From positions 218,537,546 to 218,601,545 of the forward strand of contig JAUPFV010000002.1 in NCBI GenBank assembly GCA_036936605.1: a stretch of 64,000 nucleotides of DNA. Direction: 5' to 3'. Shown here piece after piece: positions 53,718 to 64,000 of the stretch. Position 1 is the first letter of the stretch, and the number at the start of each line of letters is the position of its first letter. This DNA is from Limnanthes douglasii subsp. nivea (Eukaryota > Streptophyta > Magnoliopsida > Brassicales > Limnanthaceae). The notes beneath the pieces were generated by a model, which saw nothing but the letters and a program-made list of their open reading frames with translations, was not told where the DNA came from and made no database searches. A program made the position numbers and the translations under genes.

Positions 53718-56413
53718 TTGTTTTCTATTTTTGAGAAAGTCTTGGTTTTTTATTGGAGTTGTAATCCTAGGAATGAAAAAATTGTATTTTTAAGAGGAAA
53801 ATTGGAACTTTTTTAGTTTGTGGTCGTTTGAAGTACTAAATTATGTTTGGGTGGGTGTTGCATGGAAGCTTTAATAGGGTTGGATTTAGAGAGAGAGGGA
53901 GAAAGAGGACACAAAGACCATAATTTCCTCCATGTTCTAGGGGACAAGGTGGTCGAGTAGTGTGACTCTTTTTTAGTATTTTAAATTAAATTAAACTATA
54001 TTTAACCTTTGTTCAATTTGTGTTTTTATTTCTTTTAAGGTTCTTATGTTTTTATTTCTTTTTGTCAAAGCCATTTTACGTTTTTTATTCCTTTAACCGT
54101 TTCTATATCAAACTAAAGTGGATTATAAAAATAAATTATTATATTTTTATATATATTTTAAGACTATAGTACTGATAAAAAAAATTGTCTTTTACGGCTT
54201 AAACTAATCTAATTAATTTTAACTGATAAAAGATATTAAACCGTCTAAAGTTAAAATTTATAACCATCAAACGTTTATTATATGATAAAGAAAAAGTATA
54301 TTTGACTATTAAAAACCTTTAATTAATTAGAAAAATATAAAGAAACTAATTTTGATATAAAATAAAAGTAAATTATCAAACCTATGTTTTAAATCCAAAC
54401 ATAAGTTTTATATAACCTTTTAATTTTAAAATTGTGGGGATTTTTCGATTATAATTTGGATTAAATTTGCCCTCTCACAAATCAAATACTAATTTTATTG
54501 AAATCTGCAAATCCAAAACTAATTTTATTGAAATACGCATGCTCAGTTGCTAAATTTATCGACATTGACAAATTTAGGACGCTCACCGGTGGTTTAAATT
54601 CAATGAACTATATAGAAGAAATCGTTTTAGTCGAAGGACGAATCACCTTTAAGCCTCAAGCGATATTCAAAATTTTCAAAACATCCATGTGGTACATCAA
54701 GTTTGAAAAATTCTAAAAACATACATAGAAATAAGACAATTATATAGTTGATCCCAATATACAAAACATACAATTTAAACTTATCAATAACCTGTTTTTG
54801 GAGTCAACAAAATCATCGATTTATAATCACCCTTCAATTTTTCCACAATCCTATCATAATTTAAATCTTCTCACTTTTACGACGATCAATCGTTGATCAA
54901 TTCTCAGTTCAATTTATGCAAACACAAAGATCAATATTTGATCCTTAACAAGATCAACATATTTGAGTAGTGAACTATTTCAAACGAATTTTGATTCTCG
55001 TTCATCAAGCATATTTGTTTATCGTTATATTGTTTACTATTTATGGTTTCTACTTTAATTTTTTCAAACATAATGGGTGTTATGGTCTTTATCGTTATAT
55101 TATTTACAAATTAATGGTTTCTGATGTAGTATATATATTTTTTATCATCCATATTTTTTATCTAAGTAAGATGAGCTAAAGATTGATGCGATAGATTATG
55201 ATTTATTTCATGTTACATATTTTCATTTTTTATGTGTTTGAACTCTTTATTTTCTTCTAAGATTCGTGTTTTTAAACTTATCGATTCATTTTGTGTCTCC
55301 CTACTTGATATTCTTCATTATGTGAATATGTTGGTTTAGGATATGTATATGTGTGATCTTTTTTTTCAAGAGTTTTATTTCCTAGACAATCTTTTTAAAT
55401 TTTTCTTTCATGTTCGATTTATCTTGGTGTATTTGTTTCTTTAGTTTTTGTATTTGATCAATTATTAAGATTTTTGGTTTTATAACTCATCTTTCAATTT
55501 TTTTTGTTGATAAAGTCTCGAAACAACTTAAATCTTATTTTATTTTTGTGGTTGTATGCTTCGATTGTGTCTCGTATTAGTTTGTCTGTGTCAATTATAA
55601 CGAATATACTTTCTTTGAAATCTTAGTATTGATTTCTAATTTTGTGCAGATATGAATTATTAAGTATCTCACCGCAAAAGGTTAATCCACTATTATGAGT
55701 TAATACTTACATTTTGTTGCATCAATTTCTAAGATATTTTCAAGTAATCATTATGTATAGATTGATATTTTATTTAGGATCGAAGATTAATGGTCTCATT
55801 ACTAGTATTTTTTTGTAGGCTCATATTATGTTTCCTTCGAAAATAGTAAAAAATTATGGTTGTTTATGTACAAACTATGTCTTTTTTTGCTAATATATGT
55901 ATATTTAATACGGATAAGTACACTTAGGTGAGTAATAGTCTTGAAAATAAATGAGATCCTCTTAGTATAAGAAGGAAATCAGATAGCTAAGTAAACTCAA
56001 GCTTATATACTGTTTTCATACTGTTTATTTCTATTTGTGATGCATATCATTATATTTGAGCCTTTGTAATATTTTTTGCTACAAATTTCTCTAAATTTAG
56101 TATTCAAAACAATATGACTATGTGATTAGTGAACAATTATATAAATTTACGATTGTTATTTATTTAATATAGGTTGGAGTTTGTTGGTTTGACATTTGTG
56201 TACATCTTTTAGAGATAAAACATTATTAGAATCTAAACAAAAAAATAGTTTATATACAATTAATTTGAACCAATATTCTTTTTGTAGATTTTTTTGATTT
56301 TATTAAAAAAAATATGAACCTAGATTACAAATTGTATTTTATATTAACAACCAAAAATGATAGAGTCATGTATGTAGATGGATTCATGTTTCTGTGTCAA
56401 TTCGATTCTAAAC
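53718..56413. other. AT-rich intergenic region upstream of the DUF1677 gene
   Basis: 2.7 kb. The first ~200 bp is the likely promoter/leader of the DUF1677 gene, but I see no clear TATA box. A GA-rich stretch (AGAGAGAGGGAGAAAGAGGA) at about 53,890-53,910 could be a GA element. The remainder is AT-rich with no convincing ORF; the 72-codon frame at 54,498-54,716 has no recognisable features. GCATACTCAGTTGC-like and TTTATCGTTATATT repeats near 55,018 and 55,088 are short. Confidence 0.5.
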
Positions 56414-57032
56414 TGTTAATTAAAAGAGATAAATAAAAAATAGAAGAAGAAGAAGCGGTTGAGAAGCGACTACGATTTATGTTTATTTAGAAAGCTTACA
56501 AATTACATAGTGTATAAATTCTTATTTATAGATAAAACATATCAGCTAGTGGGCTTGTGCATAGGGATGGCAATGGGCCGTCCGCGGGCCGGGTTTGGGC
56601 CGGCACGCTTGAGCCCGCTTTTTTTGCACTTGAGCCCGAACCCGGCCCGACCCGCTCCCGGGCTCATATTTCCAAATCCGAGCCCGCCCGCTAATGTCCG
56701 CCGGTCAACCCGGCCCGACCCGCGGACATTAATTTTAATATTTTTTAAATATTTTTTAATTTATTTTAAATATATTAATTTATTTTTTAAAAATATTACT
56801 TATATTATATATAGAAATATAATTTTTATATATTTTTTTATGATTTTCGGGCCGGAACGGGCCAGACAAATTTGAAACCCGAACCCGGCCCGGCCCGGTT
56901 GCGGGTTATATTTTCTGAACCCGAACCCGACCCGTTCTAAGTTTGGACCGGACAAAACCCGGCCGGGCTGGGTCGGGTCGGACTGGACACCACCCGAATT
57001 GCCACCCCTACTTGTGCATAATATCTCTAACA
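56414..57032 (-). repeat. Copia D 3' LTR, interrupted by a hAT-like element
   Basis: Removing 449 bp of element and 8 bp of TSD leaves about 162 bp. The 5' LTR is 256 bp because it carries a ~94-bp internal duplication (the ATAGATAAAACATATGAGCT block occurs at 60,178 and 60,249). Confidence 0.85.
56562..57010. mobile_element. Non-autonomous hAT-like element, 8-bp TSD
   Basis: TIRs TAGGGATGGCAATGGG (left) and, inverted, TAGGGGTGGCAATTCGGG (right). Perfect TSD CTTGTGCA at 56,554-56,561 and 57,011-57,018. Subterminal GGCCGGGTTTGGGCC-type GC-rich repeats in both orientations surround an AT-rich centre without an ORF. Size 449 bp. It resembles the 10.5-kb element in design but not in sequence. 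Confidence 0.92.
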
Positions 57033-57199
57033 CCCTATCTTAAACTCACAATAAAATAGTTATAAACATTGAGAGTTTGTCACAAAGAAAACGAAACCGC
57101 GCTGTTAACTGAGCCTTCGTAAAAATATCAACAACTTGCAAAGCTGATGGAACATATGGAAGTGAGATGGTGCCAATTTGAAGATGATATCAAGTAAAG

Positions 57200-57640
57200 T
57201 GACAATTTATTTCAACGTGATTCGTTCTCTTATAATAACAGAGTTCTTTATTATCTTCATGGTTCTTTTGTTATCAAAATGTAAGGAAGTGGGTTTAGTA
57301 ATGTTAACCCTCATATTTGCAAGAAGCCATCGTAACCAAACAATCTCACATATGGTCAATGCTATAGCACAATATTTAGCTTCAGTAGACAATTCAGAGA
57401 CAACATCTTGTTTCTTACTTTTCCATGAGATTAATGAATATCCAAAAAACATAGTAATAGATTTACGATCATAAGGATCACTAGCCCAATACGTATCATC
57501 ATGGGCACGCAGTTCAAGTAAATAAGTCCAAGGAAACAAAGAGTAATTGTAAGATAGACAAAGCTCTCTACCACAGTATGATTTAGAGTTGGGTCTGAAA
57601 AAAACACCATCAGTCAAAGAATACCGAGCATTAGTTTCAA
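57200..57640 (-). pseudogene. Copia D RNase H
   Basis: AHDDTYWASDPYDRKSITMF, SLISWKSKKQDVVSELSTEA, YCAIALTICEIVWLRWLLAN and LHFDNKRTMKIIKNSVIIRE match the copia RNase H (D-DWA-D, S-KQ--VS-S-TEAEY, H-DN). Catalytic Asp positions are partly kept (D in WASD, E in STEA, D in HFDN). Confidence 0.85.
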
Positions 57641-57686
57641 GAGAGGTATCTACAGTCTTGTTACAGATAGGCGCACTCGCTCAAAA

Positions 57687-57688
<2 letters not shown>

Positions 57689-57744
<56 letters not shown>
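57689..57744. repeat. (AT)28 microsatellite
   Basis: 56 bp of perfect AT dinucleotide within the copia D coding region, just after the RT-end relic. Its length implies recent expansion and high mutability. Confidence 0.97.
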
Positions 57745-57749
<5 letters not shown>

Positions 57750-59480
57750 ATGATAGAGGATATAACCTTTTGGAGAATGCGCCACCTCAATACCTAAAAA
57801 ATAACGTAAAATCTGGTAGTTTTGTAGACTTACTTGTACGAGTGGATCTCCTAAGAGGTGGAAGATCTGTTGTTCTACCAGAGAAATGAGCTGGCTCAGG
57901 AATTGATTGAGCATAAGTAGTATCAACTGTTGTATATGTCTCATGAGCTAGTATATCAATTTCAAAATATGTATCACAATTAGTTTCAAAAAGATCAATA
58001 GCTTGAAGGTCTGTCTTTGTTACATCATATGACTTTTTTGGAACGAATAAAACAGGATATGTTCAAAAAATATGACATAACCAGATACATATAGCTTTTG
58101 ACTGGTGGGATCATAACAATGATAACCTTTTTTTGTAACACTATGACCTAGAAAAATATATATAATTATTTTAAGACCCAATTTGTTGCATTCAACATAA
58201 GGACGAAGGACAAAACATGTGCATCCAAACACTCGTACGGAAGAAAAATCTGGAAGTCGTCTGTATAACATTTTTAAAGGGAGACATCTCTGCATTATGA
58301 GCAGTGGGTATTCGATTAATCACATAAATAACAGTCAGAATTCTTCTCCCTAAAAAACGGTAGGGATTTCAGCTCATAAAAGAAAATAATGATCAGTTTC
58401 AACAATGTGGCGATGTTTTCTATCTACAACACTATTTTGTTGAGGGGGGGTTAGTACAAGATGATTGATGTATTATACTATCAGATGCAAGTAAATTTTT
58501 TATATCATTTGAGTTATATTCACCCCTTAAGTCACACCTGAAGCATTTTATCACAACAAAATATTAGGTCTTAACCAGTGCTTCAAAGTCTCTATAAATT
58601 CCAAGGAAATTTGATATTCATTTCATAAGATAAATCAATGTGTATCGAGTATATTCATCAATAAAAGATACATAATATATTGAACCGCCATTTGTGGAGA
58701 TATGAGATGGACCCCAGACATCGGAATGAATAATATCAAAATGAGCCTCAGAAGATTTGGCACTTTGATTAAACGATAACGTATAAAATTTTTCCAGTTT
58801 ACAACCACTACAATCCGAGATATCACAAGTGTTTAACTCACCTAAAGCACATATAGAGACTAAAAATTTCAATTGTGATGCAGATACATATCCTAGACGA
58901 GAATACCAAATATAAAACTCAGACGAAGAAGGATTCAAACCAAACGAAGACAAAACAACACTAGATGCAACAATATGAGTCAAGTATGTTTTCCCACTAT
59001 TAATATCATAGGCATCCACACGTGTTACTTTGAGTTTTTCTAAAACATAGAATTCTACTATTTTACGACTTGTCCAAATCACTCTATGAGTATGTTGATT
59101 TTCTATAGCACAAACAAATCAGAAAACCACACCCAATAACCAGATTAACACAATCGGCTAACCGAAACAAGATTCAAAGGGCGGGAACGTAGTAAACATC
59201 ATATAGTGATATGTGAGGTTGAGTATAAATATAGACAATACCCTCTACTGACATTGCTGTAGGACTAGCAGACATAACAGATATGGGTGAAATATGAGAA
59301 CAAAGTTTGACATGTGATGTGACATATGATGTGACATATGATGAGACGCACCCGAATCCAAAATCCACAATGATGAATCAATACTTGAAGCGGAAGACGG
59401 GGAGATACATGAATGATATGCGGATGTAGACCTAACAAAGTTGTACTAGTAGACTCTATAAAACTATATTTCATATCATA
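57750..59480 (-). pseudogene. Copia D protease, integrase and RT end; RT core missing
   Basis: The protease relic has SSFVDSGFG-like text near 59,350 and IYTQPHISLYDVYYVPAL at 59,174-59,230. Integrase: CSGCKLEKFYTLSFNQSAKS (zinc-finger Cys), FDIIHSDVWGPSHISTNGGS (catalytic Asp), YYVSFIDEYTRYTLIYLMK, then VRVFGCTCFVLRPYVECNKL and GYHCYDPTSQKLYVSGYV. The linker LPPLRRSTRTSKSTKLPDF (about 57,810-57,870) is followed at once by the RT end RYFLGIEVAHSPKGYILYHT, so the whole catalytic part of RT (about 0.7 kb in intact elements) is absent. Confidence 0.85.
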
Positions 59481-59489
59481 TTCGCAATA

Positions 59490-59770
59490 CGATCCACAAT
59501 CTCTACTAGAACAAAATCAAACAATCAATAGATACCAAATCCAAATAAAAAAAATCAAATCAAATTCTTAATCAAACCCAAAATCCAAAACCAAAACTAA
59601 ACCAAGTCCAAATTCAAAATGTCAATTGAATCACAATTGAATTCCAAATCGGAAACAAGTCAAATCGAAGTCCAAACTCAAATTCAAACTCAAATAAAAT
59701 CCAAGTCAAAATCAACTCCAAATATGAATCAAAATCCAAACTAAAATCAAAATCAAATCTAATTTTGTGT
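59490..59770. repeat. CAAATCCAAA-type low-complexity array in copia D
   Basis: Degenerate (CAAATC / CCAAAATC)n runs for about 280 bp where gag should be. No gag motif remains between the PBS (60,039) and the protease. Confidence 0.75.
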
Positions 59771-60039
59771 AAAATAAACCTCTTCTACCAATAAAAAACA
59801 CTGTACTATTCCAGCGGTGATTTCTCCTAAACCGTAGAATCAAATCACAATCCAACCGGTCGAATTTAATTCATAGATTTTCCAAACATGTTGTCTGAAA
59901 TTCAACAAAAACCAATACCGTTTGCGTTTCGAGTGGACTGTTTGATTGTGGGCAGACAACAGATCCGAAAACCAAAAACTGTATCTCTTTTGACGAAAAA
60001 AAAACCAGTACTCTAAGGATCGAACATGATCTGATACCG

Positions 60040-60295
60040 TGTTAATAAAAGAATAGAGAGAGAGAAAGAGAAAGAAAGAAAAATAGAAGTAGAAAAAGAA
60101 GTCGCTAACAAGCGACTAGGGTTTCCATTTATTTAAAAAGCTTACAAATTACTACATAGAGTATAAAACTCTTAATTATAGATAAAACATATGAGCTAAT
60201 GGGATTGAGCCTAATATAAAACTACATAAAGTATAAAAATCTTATTTATAGATAAAACATATGAGCTAATGAGCTTGAGCCTAATATCTCTAACA
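60040..60295 (-). repeat. Copia D 5' LTR
   Basis: 256 bp, TGTTAGAGATATTAGGC...TTATTAACA on the minus strand. Pyrimidine-rich on the minus strand near its end (GAGAGAGAAAGAGAAAG on plus), with a 94-bp internal duplication. Confidence 0.88.
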
Positions 60296-60300
60296 TAAAT

Positions 60301-60847
60301 ATCTTTAGTTTTCAGATTTAATGTGTGATTTAAAGGTTATATAATAGTTTAAAGTTTGCAACCATAAACACAATATGTGTCCTTTCTATTTTTATGTTTA
60401 CTATTAAATATAAAATATTAGTATTATTAAAATATCACGAGTAAAATAAATAATAATGAATAACAATATTATATCCGAAATAAAATTATTAACATTAACA
60501 TTGTTAAATTATCGTGCGTAACAAGATTCATCATAATAGTTTAATATTACTTCTAATGTTTTTCTTAATATAATTAGGTTATTCTTGATATAAATTTATT
60601 AACTCACCTACCATGAACAACGAATAAAAAATACATTTATGATGAAATATAAAAAGATAATCTCAAACAGTCATCTATTAATAGTTACTCTACAAAATGT
60701 AGAATAAAGAGTTGTTACAAAATTCGTATTTCCAAACAAAGAATACGTAATAAAAGCATCATTTTTGTATGTATATGATTTTTATGCCCGAAAGAGATTT
60801 CAAATAAGTGACAAAAAATGTGTTATATAACCCTCTATATAACGCTC
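60301..60847. other. AT-rich spacer, no gene seen
   Basis: About 550 bp between copia D and the SINE; nothing recognised. Confidence 0.5.
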
Positions 60848-60863
60848 AATGTAACACTCAGTT

Positions 60864-61088
60864 GTCCCAAGGGGATAGCCGAGTTGGTTGAGTATGGCAT
60901 TCTTATGACCAAAAGATCATGAGTTCGAGTCCCTCTACATACGTTTTCTCGGCTGAGCCTGTCACCTTGTGTGGTTTACCTTCTGGCGTTGGTTTACAGG
61001 CTATCGCCTCAGACTGAGAGTTTACCCTGTGCGCACTCATTGCACTCTGAATAGCGTCTGCGGGTTCCCTCCGAAAAATAAAAATAAA
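60864..61088 (+). mobile_element. Full-length tRNA-derived SINE with 16-bp TSD
   Basis: 225 bp. The tRNA-like head carries an A box (TAGCCGAGTTGG, about 60,875-60,886) and a B box (AGTTCGAGTCC, 60,922-60,932), the internal RNA polymerase III promoter. The body includes TGTGTGGTTTACC and the 3' module GGCGTTGGTTTACAGGC ... GCGGGTTCCCTCCG, followed by A-rich AAAATAAAAATAAAAA. A perfect TSD AATGTAACACTCAGTT flanks it (60,848-60,863 and 61,089-61,104). It needs LINE machinery in trans. A 5'-truncated sibling is at 52,330. Confidence 0.95.
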
Positions 61089-61104
61089 AATGTAACACTC
61101 AGTT

Positions 61105-63129
61105 TAAGTACCAAATGAATCCTATAACACAAGCTTGTCTTCTTTTCTTTTCTTTTTGCTGTATAATATTTTAGGTGATGCATTGTTCCGCCAATCAAGA
61201 ACACATGAAATTAAATCATGTGAATCATAAGTAACATTCGTCGAATCAGTAAACATAAAAAAAAACGTACATCAATAGGTGTGTTTAAAGATAGATTCAG
61301 CGAACATCTCTAATATCACCGTAGAAATGCTTTTCAAACCAAAATCAAACGATACCCGTTTTTAATTATAAGAATTTTTTATAGTTATATAAAATAATAA
61401 AATGTATATTAAAATTTATAGAATAAAGAGAAAAAACCTACGAAATTTTAAAAGAATAAAGAATAAGAAAATTGAACCTCATTGAAAGTTTACAAGAAAA
61501 AAATCATAAACAAATCAGTAAAAATACTGACGGAAAAACAAATTAGATTACCTCGTAATCAGAGTTATAGATCCATTAAAAAGAAGTTTTGTTAGATAAA
61601 ATAAAGATAAATCGTAGAAAAATATAATAGACCTAGTGTAAAAGGTATTTTGAAATTTAAAAATTAAATAAAAATATAAAATAAACAAAAAATTGCAATA
61701 TTTATTAAAAAATCGGCATAATAAAACAGACCAAAATTAATTCATCAATATTTAATTTATTACAAAATATTTCTTGAAACGGCCTCATTATGCATAGTTC
61801 TAATATTAAATATAATATCTCGAAATATAAATATAAAGTATGCCACTTAAAATTAATACATAATATCAATTTCTGAAATACTTATAAGTCAATCCATAAA
61901 ATGATTTTTTTGTTATTTTGTTATTTAACTTAAACAATTTTATACTTGTTATTAAAATTATTCATCAAATTTATATTTAATATTAATAAACTAGTATTTG
62001 CGATATATTATTTGAATTCGTTAAAATATTGAAAGGAGATGAGAATTTATTCAGAAAAAAAAAGTTCAAACTTTCGACATAAATTTAAAATCAAATAAAT
62101 AAATTAATAAAATAGTTATTTAAAATAAAAACATAAAAAATGGTTGACGATTTTATGATTAAAAGCGCTCGTCGTAACAACTTAATCGAAAAAAATATAT
62201 GATATTTTTATTATGTCAATAACCCATTGCAACGACTTGGGCTATGTTGTCTCATGGATTACGAATTCACCGCATAGATTCGAGTTATGTTATCCAGTGA
62301 AATTCAAAAAGTAATTTATCTTAAAAAGAGATTATTTTACGAAAAGCGAAATTTATCATCATGACAATGTTTGTAACAGTTCGAGCATTATAACGGGATT
62401 TGTTCGTCGCTACAACATATGCAAACATATGCATATTTGATAAACTATTTTTTTTAAATGATATACTTCAATTCGAATTGATCATTTTTAGAGTTCTGTT
62501 GAATATCTATAAATAGACTATTTGCCTAAGAGATGAGTGAACACAATTATTAAATCTTCTCTAAGCTCTAAAAGTTAGTTTTTTCATATTTACCAGAATA
62601 TATCAAATATGATATTTTTATTTTTAATTTATGGTATCAAATCTTCATAATCTTGTTATATCCTGAATAATTGTTTTTTAAAATAAATCTACGCAATAAA
62701 GAGACGAAATAGAAATGAAAAGCTTATACAAAAAGTCTTTCAAGTCTCACATTTTCCGGTTTCTTTTCTGATGACCTTTACACAATATATGGGAAACATA
62801 ATTAAAAAAATTTAGTTTTGCTATATTATATTTCTAACAATAAAAAGGAATTACCGTTAATATAGCAACGTCAATTGCGATTACTACTATTGAAGTATAG
62901 AAATCTTGATCTAATCTGATTAGCTCGATATGATAAAACAAACCATGCGAGGTAAAGTTTTTACTTTGACACTCATATTTGGAGCAAGATCTGACACTAC
63001 CAAGGTTAGAGCATCATGAAGACTAGCAATATCTAGCACATAAATATATCATACATATAAACAAGTACATTGGTTAACGTATTAGTAACTTAACATGTAA
63101 AAATGTCGCTATTTTTATTTATTTATCCA
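61105..63129. other. AT-rich region, no gene seen
   Basis: About 2 kb between the SINE and the gypsy remnant. No ORF of note and no terminal repeats. Parts of the right side may belong to the same gypsy remnant but are too decayed to assign. Confidence 0.45.
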
Positions 63130-64000
63130 TGATAGCCCAAATTGAATCATTTTCATTTCATTAACACATGCTCTCATTTTCACTTAGGAGCATCTAAAGG
63201 TTGAATTAAGTCATTAGGTATTTTATACTTAACTTCGACTTATTGAAATTTGAAATTCAAATATCGGGTAACATATTCAATAATCTTTATTTTCATTCAT
63301 TGCTTTGAGTATATTGAAGTATTTTTTATTCATCGATTATCCCGCAACAGAACTCACCTGAATCCTTGAGGTGATACATTGATAAATTGATACACACCAT
63401 AAACTTTATATATTGGCAAGGAATTACTCACACAAGTATTTCCATCGATCTTAAGTTAACTTCTTGAAAACGGATTTCATGTTCTTCATTCTAGTCAAAA
63501 GTAACATTTATCAAGTTAATTTTGTCATAAGAAGAATCATTATCGAGAAATCTAAATAAAGCTTTGATAGTAATCCGTAAATGTAGGAAAACTACGTATC
63601 TTTGTTACACTAATAGATCTTGGCCACTAGCGTACAACCTCTAATTTATTGGAATTTACTCTATATTTACAATCACTAACTACATGACCCAAAACTTTAA
63701 CCTCGAGTAACCAAATATCGTAGCTACTTAAATTGGTAGATAATTGTGCATCTTATCATTTTTACGATATTAATCGTAGATGTGCTTTATGTTTTTTTCA
63801 TTATACAAGTATATCAAAATATCATCGATAAATATGATAATAAATAAATTGAGGAACATTTTAAACATTATATCATTAGATGTATAAACGTTGGCGGTGT
63901 AATTTTCAAACCAAATGGCATTACCAAAAATTAAAAGTCTACATATCTAGGATGCATTTCCATTTTTCTTTACATCGCATTTTTAACTTGCATTTGATAA
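63130..64000 (-). pseudogene. Ty3/gypsy RT-RNase H remnant (not Tat), runs off the window
   Basis: Minus-strand relics: MPFGLKITPPTF (63,921 leftward), then in another frame FIDDILIY (63,832-63,809), the RT active site. VKVLGHVVSDCKYRV (about 63,700) and LRSFLHL (about 63,590) follow, then a decayed RNase H region. Near 63,190-63,230 KYKIPNDLIQPLDAPK resembles the integrase-proximal LLQPLPIPEWKWEH linker of chromovirus-type elements. F(V/I)DDILIY and GHVVS are typical of that group and unlike the YIDD of the Tat elements here. Heavily frameshifted with internal deletions; the 5' part lies beyond 64,000. Confidence 0.65.

Larger units (their letters stand above)
56414..60295 (-). mobile_element. 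Copia D: compact Ty1/copia element, RT core deleted, hAT in its 3' LTR
   Basis: The 5' LTR is at 60,040-60,295 and the 3' LTR at 56,414-57,032 (interrupted). TSD TAAAC (56,409-56,413) / TAAAT (60,296-60,300). LTRs have TGTTA...TAACA ends. The PBS on the minus strand, CGGTATCAGATCATG from 60,039, is a decayed TGGTATCAGA. Order on the minus strand: low-complexity region in place of gag, protease, integrase, short RT ends, RNase H. Everything is frameshifted. Confidence 0.88.

Noticed and set aside
54498..54716. 72-codon frame in AT-rich intergenic DNA
   Set aside because: No conserved motif, no neighbouring exons and no promoter features; frames of this length are expected by chance.
56459..56875. 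138-codon plus-strand frame
   Set aside because: It crosses the boundary of a copia LTR and the inserted hAT-like element, so it cannot be an ancestral gene.
57178..57474. Plus-strand 98-codon frame
   Set aside because: It is the complement of the copia D RNase H.
60864..60940. A possible tRNA gene (A and B box present)
   Set aside because: The head is fused to a SINE body with an A-rich tail and a 16-bp TSD, and I could not see a clean cloverleaf.

Overview
This window is nuclear DNA of a flowering plant, probably a eudicot; I cannot name the species. The evidence is spliceosomal introns with GT/AG ends, a low GC background, and plant-type mobile elements: Ty3/gypsy of the Tat lineage, Ty1/copia, L1-like LINEs, hAT and Mutator-like non-autonomous elements, and a tRNA-derived SINE. 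There are no bacterial operons. Almost everything is transposon-derived. Only two loci look like possible functional protein genes: a plant mobile domain (PMD) gene at the left edge and a small DUF1677 gene at 53.4-53.7 kb.

Layout. 0.3-3.0 kb: four-exon minus-strand PMD gene that splices into one 625-codon frame with a single in-frame TGA. Its first intron holds a GC-rich palindromic minisatellite whose motif recurs beyond the gene's 3' end. 3.35-3.6 kb: 5'-truncated retroposon with an 18-bp target duplication. 3.74-8.8 kb: decayed L1-type LINE (plus). 9.2-16.8 kb: AT-rich DNA with a diverged tandem array, a ~1.95-kb direct duplication, a hAT-like element in one copy (the other copy shows the empty site), and a long-TIR Mutator-like element. 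17-26.1 kb: old minus-strand Tat gypsy with a plus-strand antisense gene. 26.1-28.7 kb: LINE fragment (minus).

29.3-51.55 kb is a nest. An old Tork-like copia (about 5.8 kb once the insertions are removed) was hit twice. Gypsy A (31,706-37,607, plus, 5-bp TSD) landed in its integrase and has lost its own RT core. Gypsy C (39,072-49,633, minus, perfect 5-bp TSD GTATG) landed in the codons of the copia YVDD motif. Gypsy C keeps every pol domain, including the second RNase H of the Tat lineage, and carries a spliced 961-codon gene on the opposite strand between integrase and 3' LTR. Its coding interruptions are almost all TAG.

51.5-64 kb: truncated SINE, an unidentified coding-like fragment, the DUF1677 gene, AT-rich intergenic DNA, a compact copia (56,414-60,295) with its RT core deleted and a hAT-like element in one LTR, a full-length SINE with a 16-bp TSD, and at the right edge a gypsy RT/RNase H remnant running out of the window.

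The most interesting structures are the antisense gene of the Tat elements, with an intron that appears conserved between a young and an old copy, and the PMD gene with its intronic palindromic repeats, which may ride in a Mutator-like element. All identifications are by reading translations and motifs; no database search was run.
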